This document shows, one piece after another, positions 22,273 through 35,160 of a DNA stretch of 64,000 nt (position 1 is its first letter; each line of letters begins with the position of its first letter). The translations under genes and the position numbers were made by a program. This DNA is from Epiperipatus broadwayi. Taxonomy: Eukaryota; Onychophora; Udeonychophora; Euonychophora; Peripatidae. The notes beneath the pieces are model-generated. The model was not told the origin of the DNA and did not search any database. It was given only the letters and a program-made list of their open reading frames with translations. The stretch spans positions 3,033,740 through 3,097,739 of the forward strand of contig JAQFVV010000142.1 in assembly GCA_028023455.1 (NCBI GenBank). Direction: 5' to 3'.

Positions 22273-25149
22273 AAGTAAAAGATGTATCTTAAGGAAAGAT
22301 ATAAGATACAGTAGTATTTTAAATAAATACTTGCCTTGTTAAGTCTTTATGCTAAAAGACTAAATATTGACGTTTTAAAAAAGGCAAATAGACTATAAAT
22401 ATGATTATTTAAAAACGCAATATAATAAAATTGCTATATCGAAGTAATTTAAACGCTGGACGTTATAGATGAAAAAAATTAATTCTTACCGGAATATGGT
22501 ATTTACAAATGCGCAAATAATACATGGATATCCAAATTAAGTTAAATAAGCCAAGCCGAGCCAAGTTAATTGAAAAATAATTAAATGACAATTTTATCAA
22601 TTATAAACTAAGTTGAAATAATAACTTTCAAATAATAATTGATGAAGAATTGGATCCAAAGAACTTATAAACTATTTTAATTTTATTTGTTTTCTTATTG
22701 GAACTTATTATTTTTATTTTTAAAAAAGAACGTTATTATTTTATTATGAACTTTCAAGCAACACGTGATTCAACGGAACAGGAAATAGTGTTCTATTGAC
22801 TTTATACGGAGGATATTTGTTAGAACTTTTATGGTAGGAAAAATCAACGATGGAATATGTAATATAAATTTATTTTATTTATTTAACATAAAATTAAATA
22901 TTATTAAACTCTTAAAAAGTAGGTTAGGTACATTTATTAAATAGTAACTTTAAAATAATATAATAATTAATTACATAAACTTATTTTTATAATTAATATA
23001 ACACGGAATATTCTAATGAATGTTTATGAGTGAAATGTGAATGATTTTTTATTCTATGAAGCTGCAAATTCCGAAGAATACTGGATAGCAGAATGGACAA
23101 TATTATTATTATGGTAAAAAAAATATTGTATAATGATTTTTAATGAATTTAATATGTTTTTCTTTAGATCAACTGAATATTATGTTGTTGTAGAATGAAT
23201 GGATAAATATATTATGAAAACACATACATTATATTGATAACAAACTTTATTAAAATATGCATAATTTTTAATTTATAATATAAACATAATATAACATTAC
23301 GTAAAAGCTTAGAAATGATTATATGATTCTTTCGTAAATAATTTTGATATTTTTATTTATGCTTAGTATTAAAATGATGTTTATTATTATCTAAGGAATT
23401 ATTTTATTTTTGCAATTTAAAAAGAAAGATTTTAAAAGTCTATATTTTTGTGTATTTTGTTTATTGAATAAGTTAAGTTACGTTATGAGTAGGAGCCTAT
23501 ATTTAAATTGAAAATTTACTAAGTATAGACAATATAGTATGAGTAATTTGGATAATGACTATTTTATTTGAAGTTGATATTTGTTTTCCGGAAAATGTTT
23601 TAAATGAGTTTAGAATATGTTTGATAGATAGAAATTTATTAGAAAGGTTAGTAAAGCACATAGGGTAAAATAATGATTTTACACAGAAAGGAATCATAAA
23701 ATTTATCTAATGTAATGTTTTATGAATTTAAAATTGATAAATGATTTAAATATTATTATTTGGATAATACAAAAGTAGAATGCATATTTTATAAAACATA
23801 TCACAGAAATTACATTAGGTGGAATATAATTATAACTAATCATTTGTTTTACATTATAAAGAGATATTGATTTTATATACAGATATTAAGCAATGCTAGT
23901 AATAAAGTAAATACATTATAATATATTATAAATGATATTTAATTAATGTAGTTATTTAATAGGTATAGCTACATTATGTACACATGCTACATAAATAGTC
24001 TTGATATATTGTTATTTGTAGTAATTAAAGTACATTACTAGTTATTTATTTAAAATCTAAGTTTAAGAAAAATACACTGTAATAATATTAATATAGCATT
24101 TGAAGGAATGTGTAATTCCTTATTAAGTACATAAGTTAATAACAGTGTAAGCCTCTTATATTTGTATTTCTTATTTTTATTTATTTGTTGTTATAAGTTA
24201 TAAACTGTAAATAGTGTAAATAAATTTTATTTGAAGTTATTGTAAATAAATTTGTTAATTTGTTTTAAAAGTGTGTCAAGTTTCATTATTTTCACCTCAG
24301 CATTTTGACATCAGATGATTTGAAATAAACATAATATTTGCACAAAAATGAATTTGTTATTATTATTTAGAATTGAATACCATATTTTCTTAACATTACT
24401 TTATAAGAATTGATTGACATGAACAGAAAATATTGCAATGGTCATAAGATGATTATAATGCACATTATAAGAATATAGTATTGTTTATTGCCACAGATTA
24501 TGAAGTATAAGATTTTGATCTATTCCAAAATTAAGATGCCATATGAAATAAAAGATATACATATGATTATTTATTTATTTAGTGATTAATTATATAAGAA
24601 AAATAGATGAGATTAAATTACACTCTAAGATTATTGTTATTATTATTATTATTAAATAAATTAGGTGTATTTAAGTTTGATATAAAATCCCACATCATAC
24701 TTATTTACATGAGTTATTATTATTTTAAGACAGCTTAGAAGAACCTGAGATTATTTAATTATATTTTAAATTAAAAGTTAGGAATTATTTTAGTATTATT
24801 AAAGATAATTTATTTCATTTAAAAGCCATAAGAATGCTATAGATGTAGTGGTAAAGTGATAGGGTAGTGATAGTATTCTTATGCCATTGAGACGGTATCT
24901 TGGGAGATATTGACTCAGTGTAAATCTGCTTATTACTTTGTAACTTTACTTCGCAGTCTCATAATTTTATAAATACTTATTTAATTAATATAAGAGAACT
25001 ATATTGATTTTGATGATTGATAATAAATTTAATTAAGATATGATAATATAAAAATATATTAAAGATAGATATGCAAATTTTAATGAAGCATAATAATGTA
25101 ACTGAGCTAGTTGTATTTTAAACTATTTTATATATCCAGAAGTAAGGGT

Positions 25150-25152
<3 letters not shown>

Positions 25153-25184
<32 letters not shown>
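25153..25184. repeat. (AT)n microsatellite
   Basis: About 16 uninterrupted AT units. Confidence 0.95.
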
Positions 25185-25188
<4 letters not shown>

Positions 25189-25447
25189 CTAATCCAAACT
25201 ATCACTATATATGTTTATAAGAATCACTCATACCAATACAAAGAAAAACAATGCTCTTGGAAACTCATTCAGATCCCTTGAATTCAAATATCAATTTTCA
25301 CTCAAAACATAAATATGTTTACATTAATATTCAAATTTGAGATAAGTGTTTTTGGCTGTGTTCTGATCTATCATGTCATCCACAGGATAGTGCTATTTCT
25401 AACTTAATTTCTAGAGATATGCCATTTCTGCAGCTGCACCCAAGCAT

Positions 25448-25543
25448 TTAAGCCTTCTTTCTACAATAAATCATAGAAAGAGTGTTAACTCAGAGTTAAG
25501 CCTTCTTTCTATGATAAAACCTAGAAAGAGTGTTAACTCAGCT
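25448..25543. repeat. Two tandem 48-bp hairpin units
   Basis: Units 25448-25495 and 25496-25543 both begin TTAAGCCTTCTTTCTA and end AGAAAGAGTGTTAACTCAG. Each unit has a CTTTCT/AGAAAG inverted pair. Confidence 0.8.
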
Positions 25544-25869
25544 GGTGGCTAATGCTGTGGCTTTTTTTCTATGCTAAAAGCAGAGGAAAATGCCATAGTT
25601 ATTTGTGTTATGCACTATATCATAATGCTGTCTTATGTATTTTATGTAACAGTATCGTGCGAGGGTATATTAAAGTCATCGTGTCATAATTATTTAAATT
25701 TTTATTGGGGCCTTTTTTTCATATGAATTGATATACTGTTACCTTTTAACAGTTTTAACAGTGTCATGATTGTTCCTCATAAAGCTGTAAGCTTCCTAAA
25801 TTCTCTATTAGGGTGGGGTAGCATATTATTTTGCCGATCACACTTTAAGTCACATTTTAGCAAGTAATT

Positions 25870-26130
25870 TTCTGAGACCAAGAATATGGCTAATTCGAAC
25901 AACAGAAAACTTGAAAATATGGGAATTGCTAGACATGGAAGCTGGTGCTGTAACATTTCTACAGCAGAAAAACATCCTGAAAGAAAAGAGATGTTTGTAT
26001 GGCAAATATATGTGACTTGAGGTCCATAAACATCTTTGGACTTTCATTTGTAAGTCTCATTCTTGCCGATGGAAATGTTCACTTCATAAAGGGCAGCTTG
26101 TTTGAGGGATTCCAAATGGCCTTCCTCAAA
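25870..26130 (+). pseudogene. Merlin/ISXO2-like transposase N-terminal remnant
   Basis: The plus strand reads IWELLDMEAG, AVTFLQQKNILKEKRC, LYGKYM, a stop, then FICKSHSCRW and KCSLHKGQLV. ISXO2/IS1016-like (Merlin) transposases start with a ..AV.FLQ..G.L..ER.C segment, then C..C...M.L, W.C....C and KCS.R.GS.F, forming a zinc ribbon before the DDE core. Order and spacing match, but the second cysteine of the first pair is changed (YG) and stops interrupt. The catalytic domain is missing: sequence turns into the satellite just after. A second, independently broken copy is on the minus strand at 14.3-14.6 kb. Confidence 0.6.
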
Positions 26131-27205
26131 TGTAAAATAAAAGTAATTTAATTTTTTATTTAAACATACACCCCTTCTCCCAATAATTTTTGTCAATCAA
26201 ATGTAAAATAAAAGTAACATAAATTATTATTTATACATACTCAAAAACATCCCTCCTACTAATTATTGTCAATCAAATGTAAACCAATGAAAGTAATGTA
26301 AATTATTATTTAAACATAACCCAAATTACTATTTGAACATACACCAAAAAAGACCCACTTGTTAATAAAAATTAAAAAGCAACTATTATTATCTCATTGT
26401 CATAAAACATTATTTGGGAAAATCAAATAATTTATAATCGAAAGAAAGTAAAATTTGTTGTTAATCAAATGTAAAATAAAAGTAACTTAAATTTTTATTT
26501 AAACATACATAACAAAAACCCTTTCCCAATAATTGTTGTCAATCAAATGTAAAATAAAAGTAACGTAAATTATTATTTAAACATACACAAAACACCCTCC
26601 CACTAATTATTGTCAATCAAATGTAAACCAATAAAAGTAACAAATTATTATTTAAACATAACCCAAATTACTATTTGAACATACACCAAAAAGACCCTCT
26701 TGTCAATAAAAATTAAAAAGCAACTATTATTGTCCCATTGTCAAAAATATTATTTGGATAAAATAATTTATCGAAAGATATTAAAATTGGTGTTGTCAAT
26801 CAAATGTAAAATAAAAGTAACTTAAATTTTTATTTAAACATACACACAAAAAAACCTCCCAATAATTGTTGTCAATCAAATGTAAAATAAAAATAATGTA
26901 AATTATTATTTAAACATACATAAAAACACCCCTCCCACTAATTGTTGTCAATCAAATGTAAACCAATAAAAGTAACATAAATTATTATTTAAAGATACAT
27001 TAAAAAACCCATTCTATCTTGAATTTTGTCAATCAAATTTTAAAAAATAGTAATACTATTTAAAAACCCAAATTACTATTTGAACATACACCAAAAAAGA
27101 CCTTTTTGTCAATAAAAATTACAAAACAACTATTATTGTCCCATTGTCAAAAATATTATTTGGGAAAAATGATTTATAAATGAAAGAAAGTAAAATTTGT
27201 AAACA
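26120..27205. repeat. Satellite-like block with 335-bp higher-order period
   Basis: Subunits of about 75-85 bp begin GTCAATCAAATGTAAAATAA and end in TTATTTAAACATACA plus a C/A-rich linker. A higher-order unit of four subunits repeats three times, with equivalent points near 26125, 26460 and 26795 (about 335 bp). Copies diverge by roughly a tenth, so the array is not young. No coding potential. Confidence 0.85.
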
Positions 27206-29451
27206 AAAAAAAAGTCAATATTAACAGAGAATCGCTAGCCCAGGATTGTTATATTAATGTGTTCTTGGTTAGCATCAACACCATCAAGCGGCTGACACAA
27301 TAGATCAGAACACAACCGTGTTATTATTCAAGGAAAAATAAATTTAAAAATAAATCCTTAAAAAATATCATATATAAATTTATTTTAAATAATACACTAG
27401 GGATTTAATCCTTTGAAACAAATTATGGTATATTTATGATTATTATACATGTAAATTATGAAATGCATACTTAGATATATTTAATAATGTTGTATAATTA
27501 AATTGAAGTGCTCTAAGAACCATCAATTCTTATTCAAAATGTATATAAAAGATTTGATTTTATACATTTAAAACATACAAAGTTAATTACAAATTGTACT
27601 ATATTTATAAAATATACCTTTTAATTTTATGTATATAATGTTTACATGCTTGTAATAATTTTCAGGAATATTGCATTATCTCTAAATATTATTTCAAGCA
27701 TATATGTGTATATATAAAATGTGTATTGTTTATTTACTAATATAACATAAAATACAGTTTCATATATTGTTGCACAACTGCTCTAAAATTATAATAAAAA
27801 TTTTAATAGCTATTTTGATTACATGATAAACTTTTTCACTGTAATTTCAAAGGATGCCTAAAATACATTTTTTATCATTTGTGCCAAGTTATCAAAAATT
27901 ATATTTAATAAATAGTTTTTGAAATGACTACAAAAATTTAATTATAGATTTTCAGTTAAAAATATGTATAAGATGATCCACATTGATAACAAAGTTTTGT
28001 TTGAGAATTGAAAGCTACAATTTATTAGAAAAAGGAAACAAAGTAAAATACTACAGTATATATGTATTGCCAAAATCAAAATTGATATTTAATAAATAAT
28101 TTTGATATAAATAATGAAATTAATAACAGACGAAGTAATGTTTTTTAATACCATACTAACTCCTGGACATTCATGTTTATCAAAAAAGGAAAGATATTGT
28201 TAGAAAAACACTTTACTTATTTCAGAAAATAAGAGGTGGGGGGACATATTAAACATTAATTAATAAATAGAAATATATATTTGTATGAACATTTATGTTG
28301 ATTATTATACATATTCTCAGTGTATTTATCTTTCATAAAAATGACTTTTTGTGATTAAATTTTTGAGGAGTTAAACTTTTACAATTGTATTCCACAATAT
28401 TATTCACTGATGGTATAATTGCTATTGAAATCGACACAAATTCATAACTTTTATGTATAAATAACTATTTAGATATTAAAAATGATTTTTAAGATTTCCT
28501 ACAAAGTTTGAGTATTAAGTTTTTCTTATACACTTTTGCATTCAAAATTATTAACATATTGCTTAGTGCGTGTATATACATATGCATATATTTTTTTTTA
28601 TCTGACCTTTTATATCTATTGGTATATTCAAATTAACTGCCGCTAATCTTTTTTCACTTTTTATATACAGGAGAAAGAGTATGTCCCTTTGAAGTGTACT
28701 TCAAATATTTGTTATATTATAATGAATTAAACATAATTTATTTAATCTTTTTTTAACACTTTCCTGGAAAATTTTGTGTTATCTCAAAATGGCTGGTTAA
28801 ATTTACCAGTTGTTTTTTTCCCTATGAATTTACCAGTCTTGATTTAGTTTAGATGGCATTTAAGTGATTTGTATGCCAGAATTTGTATCGCATAATCAAT
28901 AAAAATGTTATAGTTTTTGTTTTTTGATTTTATTAATAAATGACTGGAGTTATTTGAATTGCAAAACTTCTTATGCATAAAATGGCATTATTTGTTCACA
29001 TTTTAGTTGCCAAGAAACAATAGTTGTAAAGATATTTTATTTTTTCAGATTGTTTTTGTTTATTAAAAAGACGTTTTTATTTAATAAATATAAAAATATA
29101 TTTACTTTTATAATTATATATAAAGATAAAAAAAAATTTGTTCTCACTAATAATTACAATTTTTTTAATTATTTAAAAATTATTTTTAATAATAAATTTA
29201 TTAAAAAAATTAATCATATTTTGGCAAAGACAGTATTCAAACTAAAGACTATGTATATAAAAATTAAATTTTGCATATTTAGTCTCAAATTGAATGTGGT
29301 ATTTGGCCATTAAAATGCTAAAATACACAGTATTGTCAATAAAATTAACATATGCATAATTTAAAAATAAAATTTGAGAAAAAATGTTATAATAAATAAG
29401 TTGTCTGATGATGAGTGCTATATTTTTCTTTTTAACTTTTTTAGTTTATCA
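27206..29451. other. No recognisable gene
   Basis: AT-rich sequence. The 87-codon frame at 29050-29313 is almost entirely K, N, F, I and Y and looks like compositional noise. Confidence 0.5.
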
Positions 29452-29950
29452 CTTTAGACCAGTGGTCTTCAACCTTTTCACACCTGCGGACTGGTAAAAA
29501 TAAGGATAAGTTTCCGTGGACCAGCAAAAATAAGGATAAGATTTCGCAGACGGGCAGAAGTCTATAGATAAATTTTCTTAAAGATAAGCATAATTGTTAT
29601 AACTGATCAAAACAACAATGTTAAATATATAAGATAAAGTTTTATATATATATGGAGTTTATATAATAAAAAACTTTTTTTTTAAATTTTTTTAGAGAAA
29701 TAATAAAAAATTTAATTCTACCCCCATAAACATCTGTGATAACTATAAAAACAAATTAATTTATGAATGATTGATTAGATTTTGTTTTCGTTCTGTTTTC
29801 TTTTTTTTTTAATTGGGTAAAAATGAGATGAAAAAATAAATAAAAATTGGCTATATTAATTAAAAGTTTAAACTTTTATTATTTATTATTACAAACTTTT
29901 TACTGCCCGTCTAGCATGTGGACCAAGGGTTGAAGAACACTGCTTTAGAC
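29452..29950. mobile_element. hAT non-autonomous element with 8-bp TSD
   Basis: Element 29460-29942 (483 bp). Terminal inverted repeats: CAGTGGTCTTCAACCTT at the left; the right end reversed reads CAGTGTTCTTCAACCCTT. Flanked by CTTTAGAC at 29452-29459 and 29943-29950, a perfect 8-bp duplication, which is diagnostic of hAT transposons. Interior is AT-rich with no transposase remains, so it is a MITE-type deletion derivative. Subterminal GCGGACTGGTAAAAATAAGG is repeated as GTGGACCAGCAAAAATAAGG. Confidence 0.93.
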
Positions 29951-30114
29951 TATTCACATTGCCTCATTTCCCTATCATGATTTTCATTTCTTCCTAGAAT
30001 CACAGCAATTGGGGAAAAAGTGAAAATTAAAGTAATCAATGACTTTTGAAAATATATATTCATTGATTATATATTACTTACATAAATGTTATTTTAAATT
30101 GTTATTACTGCAAG

Positions 30115-30304
30115 AAATCATAAAATAGGTAAAACTTTCTCCATACAGTAGTATCACTTTGTGCCAACCAGAGTAATCAATGGATGCCAGAAGGCACAGG
30201 GTGGCACTACTGTATGGAGATAGTTTTGCCTTGTTTAATAACAATTAGGTGCTAGTATAAGAAATGGTGATCATGTGATGTTTAGTGGTTTAAATCATAA
30301 AATA
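30115..30304. mobile_element. Family B-related foldback with 13-bp direct repeats
   Basis: AAATCATAAAATA at 30115-30127 and 30292-30304 flanks a 164-bp insertion. Inside is an inverted repeat (about 30128-30165 and 30193-30231, GTAAAACTTTCTCCATACAG type). The centre GAGTAATCAATGGATGCCAG and the right end (AGTTTTGCCTTGTTTAATAA, then GATCATGTGATGTTTAGTGG) match the family B retrozyme unit at 48-49.5 kb. It lacks a hammerhead, so it holds only the unit's 3' part. Confidence 0.75.
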
Positions 30305-31709
30305 ATTAATTTTAATCATTAAATATATTTCTTATTATAAAGATACAGTATAACCATTTAAAATTAAATGTTTAGTATAACGGAACATATGGTAAAAGTT
30401 TAACAATATTAAAATTAATAATGAATTGTTGATATTTTTCAGTTTTCATAGCATAGAGTGTTTTAAAGACATGGAAAATATAAAGATGTAATTAAGTATT
30501 GGGTAAGCTTTTTTAATCCAGCAAAATCATTAATCTGGCAATAATCTGAAACCAAAAAACTACAAAATATATTAAAAGTCAAGGGAAAGTTTTTATATAA
30601 ATTAAATGTTTAAATTATTTGCACTTTTTTTTAAAAAACTTTGCTACATACTTGTTATATGGTCACTTTAAACAATTTTGTATTTTTTTTTTATTTTGGA
30701 ACTTCTAATGTGGTGATCTCTATTTAACCATTTGATACAAATAACTAATGTGAAAGAATGTGTTTGTTTGAAGGTATTTAAAAAAATATTTTTTATTATA
30801 ACTTTCTCAATGATTCACTTAGTCTGTTTTGAAATATTTATGAATTATTATAGATGCATATTTTTACATTAGTTAAACATCTTAGTTGACAACTGTGCAC
30901 AATGTTGGTTATGGATAAATCTTATTTTTTGAAATGCATAAATAATTTATCAATGGGAGAGGGAGAGGGCTATAATCAAGCTGGCATCCAAATCTTCATC
31001 AAATGAATATTAGTAGCATTGTATCTTCCGTATGTCAAAATAATATATATATATATTCTTGAGTCTTGTGTTAATTTATAAACTGTTGTCTATTATTCGT
31101 GAGTTAAATATAAATAAGAGTGCAACAAATAAAATTATAATAAATTGCCCATAAGTTTTGTTTTCTGAGCATCCTGTATATATAAATTTATTATAATAAT
31201 TAACTTTAAAGTAACTTAAATCTTTTTAGTGATTTAGAAACTATTGTATCGAGTAATAAATTATTAGTCATTACAAATACTTATCTTTTTTTCAAAGCAT
31301 TTTTTTCTTAGATGATTTGTTCCACAACTTGTATAATGGAACATCTAAAAGTAAACAAATAGTCAATATCCTTAAAAACAAGTCTTAAAATTTGATAAAT
31401 GTTTAACTATTTCTTTTTTGTTTTTTATCTTTTTATAGTGATTTAAAAGATCCTCGGAAAATATTTGGAAATAGTTTGTCATCATTTAAAAAAAATGCAG
31501 AAATGTTTTTTTTTTTATTAAAGATATATGTCTATTTAATATTGTAAGCTTTTTAAAACTATTTAATATAATGTGAATTGGTTTTTAAATCAGAGTTGTT
31601 TGTTTATATTTGTTTTTCCAGTTACCATTGAATAAATATATGTACCATGTTTTAAACATAATTGACTTGATTAAAGAGTAATATTTATAATAATAATCAA
31701 ATGACTTTA
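30305..31709. other. No recognisable gene
   Basis: AT-rich sequence with poly-T tracts. Nothing supported. Confidence 0.5.
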
Positions 31710-31803
31710 TTGCTCAGGAATTCATAAGATGTTTGAGCACCAGAACTGGAATTGACTGCCTTGGAGTTTAACACTGGATCATTGCACCAAACCACAAGAG
31801 CCT
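31710..31803 (-). mobile_element. tRNA-derived SINE
   Basis: On the minus strand: CTTGTGGTTTGGTGCAATGA (A-box region), GTTAAACTCCAAGGC, CAATTCCAGTTCTGG (B-box region), then CTCAAACATCTTATGAATTC. The 3' tail string matches the copy at 61.8 kb, defining a shared SINE body. Confidence 0.65.
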
Positions 31804-31833
31804 TCTTTGAGAGTTTTAAAAAAGTATGAATGC

Positions 31834-31925
31834 TGGGAATTCCAGAGTTGGAATCTATCTGAGAACGTTATGCTTTTTAGCTTGAAACTCTATCATTGAA
31901 CTAAACCATACAGAGCGATAAACAT
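31834..31925 (-). mobile_element. tRNA-derived SINE, adjacent copy
   Basis: On the minus strand: GCTCTGTATGGTTTAGTTCA, ATGATAGAGTTTCAAGC, then AGATTCCAACTCTGGAATTC. Same family as the preceding copy and in the same orientation, 30 bp away, so the pair may be a dimer or a nested insertion. Confidence 0.6.
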
Positions 31926-34900
31926 TCTACAGTACCGATGGTTCCCAAGTAATCACACTTCCAGATATTAAGTGAACCTAACATTGCCTAATTTTGGTTG
32001 TCAAATAAGCACTGGAATGTTCAACATACTTTGACTATATGCATTTTAAGAATATAGCACAATTTCTCTCTCAGTAACCAATGCAAAGACATGTTGTCAT
32101 TTTTTGAGATGAGAAAGAGTAAAATATTATTTTTCAAAATATATTTCTGAAATTCTATACATCACTAACTTACAGGAATTGTTGGTATTTTAATACTGTA
32201 TTTAATTATATCATGAGACATATGCCATATCTTTAGCCTTTTGAATATGTTTTTAATTGAAGTTACTTCATAGTTTTTCCATTTATGTTATAGAAGAGAT
32301 AGGGCTACATCCTTTCTTAAAATATGCTATTTATAACAATACTATAATGAGAAGAGAATCTGTTTGATTTGTCTTGCTTTAGTTCTAACATCTGAAAAAT
32401 TACCTTACAATATCTATTTCTATGCATAGAAGATATCAGTTAGTTTTTGGAAAAATCTTTTATAAAAGTAGAGTCATAATTAATATCTTTATTAAAATTG
32501 AAATGTATTTTTTTTATATATGATTTGACAGCCCCAAAATTCTGATATCATGCTTAGATATTTATACTAAAATCTGATTAAGGTTAGAGCTTTCTGGGTT
32601 CTTCTTTTGTCACCTAAATAGATGTTTGATTTAATAATGTGGAGAATCTGTATATTATAAGCGAGGCTCTAAGATAAAGAACCTGATATCAGGTTTCTTT
32701 GCATATAAATAAAAGCATGTCATATATTAATATTACTTGTCTTTTGTTTAAAGATATTATCAAGAAAGTTATATATACATTAAAAGTTTGATATGGATAG
32801 AAATCAAATTGTCATTCCAATAAGTGTTTTTCCAGCAACAGTAACAAATCAGGCTTATTCTGAAAAGGGATATGATAGGTATCAACATCTTTGCCCTAAA
32901 ATATTTATGTATTATTCTATGCATGCAACCAGGGCACCATCTAAAGAAGTTTTAAAATTGTTGCTATATTGACTAAGTCAGCATTTTTTAATCTGACTTG
33001 TTCAAACATTTGGCTTTTATGAAGCCTAATTCATTCAGTTTTCTAGAAGTGTTTAGAATTTTGATGGATAGTAGTTTTAAATGCATACATTTTTTTTTCA
33101 ATTTTTTTAAATATATGTATTGATTATCATGCTAGTGACATTATATAATTATGTGCTGAGAGATAGAAAGCCAATGAGTATTTTTTTTTTATTATTTTAA
33201 TGTTGGTTCTAACTCTGCTCATACGAACATTTTAAATTGCTCACATGAGAAAACTTAGATTTTTCTATTTTATATTGCTATGTGTTTATTATGAAGATAT
33301 CTATTGGTACTTATTCTAATAAATAAATACTAAAAAAAAAAAATATTGAAAGGCCTATCAATTCATAAGTTACTATGCTGCTAACTTCTTCAGGGAAATA
33401 TAGGATCAAGTCATCATGAAGTGTTTCAAGCAAGATTCTTTAAGGAAATGTTTTTGGTTGCCTCATGATGATGATGATATTTTTGTATTATACACAAACT
33501 AAATTAGGATCATGGTACAATATGTCTATAATAAGATCAGATATTATTTTTATATGCATATATTCCCAAATGTACTTTTATATCAATTTTTGTTATAAAT
33601 TTGTCATTCATTATATCTTTATAAACTTATGAAATAGTTTTTCAGACTAAGTGGATTAATCATATTTTTTTCACTGACCACTGCAAAATGTTTTACTTTA
33701 ATATTTTTATACAGCTGAGAAATTATATTAGAAAATGCTATAAGGAAATAGATAGCTTTAATTTGATATTTGAAACTATTTCTTCATGTGATATGAAATT
33801 ATTTTTTCAAAAGATGCTCTACATATTTGTTTTTAATTTAGTATTCCATCATTTGATCTATCAGATTGCTTATCTATGAATTATTAGTATTTGAGAACAA
33901 AGAATACTTCAGTTGGATTCAAAAAAAATTGTATTGTAATGTATTTACTCTGAAGATATATCAAGATGTCTAGTTTGTTACCAATTTACTTCAATGAGAT
34001 GCTAAGTTGAATAGTTATGATAATAATTATATATGTCTTAATTGATAAAGTTACTAAAAGTCTGACATTATAAAGTTTCATATGTTTAGAACATCTATTA
34101 TTAACTGTCAGTAATTATTTGTAAGTCCTAATTTTGACGGTCATGTTTGGATTGGAATGATGGTAAAATTTAATTGATTATAATTTATTATTGCAATATG
34201 GGACATAGCCACAATTGTTTTCACGTCTACTGCACTCCAATTTTAAAAGTCACTTTTTGTTTGACAACGTCAGCTATGTTGATTCACATTATCTATGTTT
34301 TATATATAAATATAAACATAGGATGATGTTGGAGTAGTAAAGAAAGTTGAATTATTGAATGACATGTAAAAAGAGATAGAAAAATTTGATATTTGTTTCA
34401 TTTTGAAATTTTATATATATATAGCTCTTCAAGGCTTTAGAAAATATAGTCTAATTCATTTTTCAGTTATTCTGTAAGAAAAGGCTTAGAATATTGAAGG
34501 AGAAAAAAAACGATATAAATAAATAGAAAATAAATATGGAGCAATGCTATTTTGATAAGAGCATAGTTAGCACTGAGGATTGTTAAAGTCCATTGCAAAA
34601 GATTTGCTGATAACATGGCAGCATTTCAGATACCAACAATGAACTTAAAAAAAAAAATTAAGCAGAATAAACAATATTTGTGATAATTTTTTTAAATGCA
34701 AATAAAACTAAGTAAAGAAAATGATGTGGTGGAAAGATGATTAGACAGAAATTAAAAAAAAAAAGATTAATTTGTAATAGTATTACTGTCAAAAACTTAA
34801 ATAAGAATAGCAGTGACCAAGAATTTCAAATATTTTGAGAATTTATTTATAAGGAACAGAAATGTAAACAGTTAATAAAAGAGTGTAAAATGCATAAAAT

Positions 34901-35021
34901 ATTTTACAAATGTAGATTTGAAAGAGAATGAAAAAGACAATTTAGAAAACAAATTTGAAATATAGAGTTGCTTAAAAATAAATTATTTTACTTAGAAAAG
35001 GATATAAATAAATTATAATAA
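31926..35021. other. No recognisable gene
   Basis: AT-rich. A small palindrome centred on CCTGATATCAGG at about 32688 is the only local structure noted. Confidence 0.5.
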
Positions 35022-35160
35022 GTTAATAAATTAATACATTTAAAATCAGCCATTCAAGCTATTGTGCGTTTTTACTTGTAAAAGCGCACAATAGCTTGAA
35101 TGGCTGATTTTAAATGTATTACAATTAGAAACAGCGCTAAAATAAATGTTAATAAATTAA
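35022..35160. repeat. 37-bp perfect hairpin flanked by 13-bp direct repeats
   Basis: Arms 35032-35068 and 35085-35121 are perfect inverted copies (TTAAAATCAGCCATTCAAGC..). GTTAATAAATTAA occurs at 35022-35034 and 35148-35160. The strings GCACAATAGCTTGAATGGCT and ACAGCGCTAAAATAAATG match the ends of the 337-bp unit at 12 kb (GCACAATTTGGCTTGAAAGG, AGACGCTATAAAAATAAATG), so both loci belong to one foldback family. Confidence 0.75.

Larger units (their letters stand above)
20910..25140. other. AT-rich stretch with LTR-like promoter, otherwise empty
   Basis: Apart from the promoter-like block at 21796-21866 and the 70-codon frame at 22060-22272 (unrecognised, starts METSRIGEIYQKLYGKK), I see no conserved feature. 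A vague tRNA-like string (TAGTGGTAAAGTGATAGGG) lies at about 24850. Confidence 0.4.

Noticed and set aside
17140-24310. LTR pair joining 17.2 kb and 24.3 kb (shared TGTTTTAAAAG and CAGCATTT)
   Set aside because: Only short AT-rich words match; no extended similarity or TG..CA ends.
26120-27205. CRISPR-like array
   Set aside because: Repeats are eukaryotic satellite subunits with no unique spacers.
29050-29313. 87-codon open frame
   Set aside because: Composition (K, N, I, F, Y) is what an AT-rich random sequence gives.
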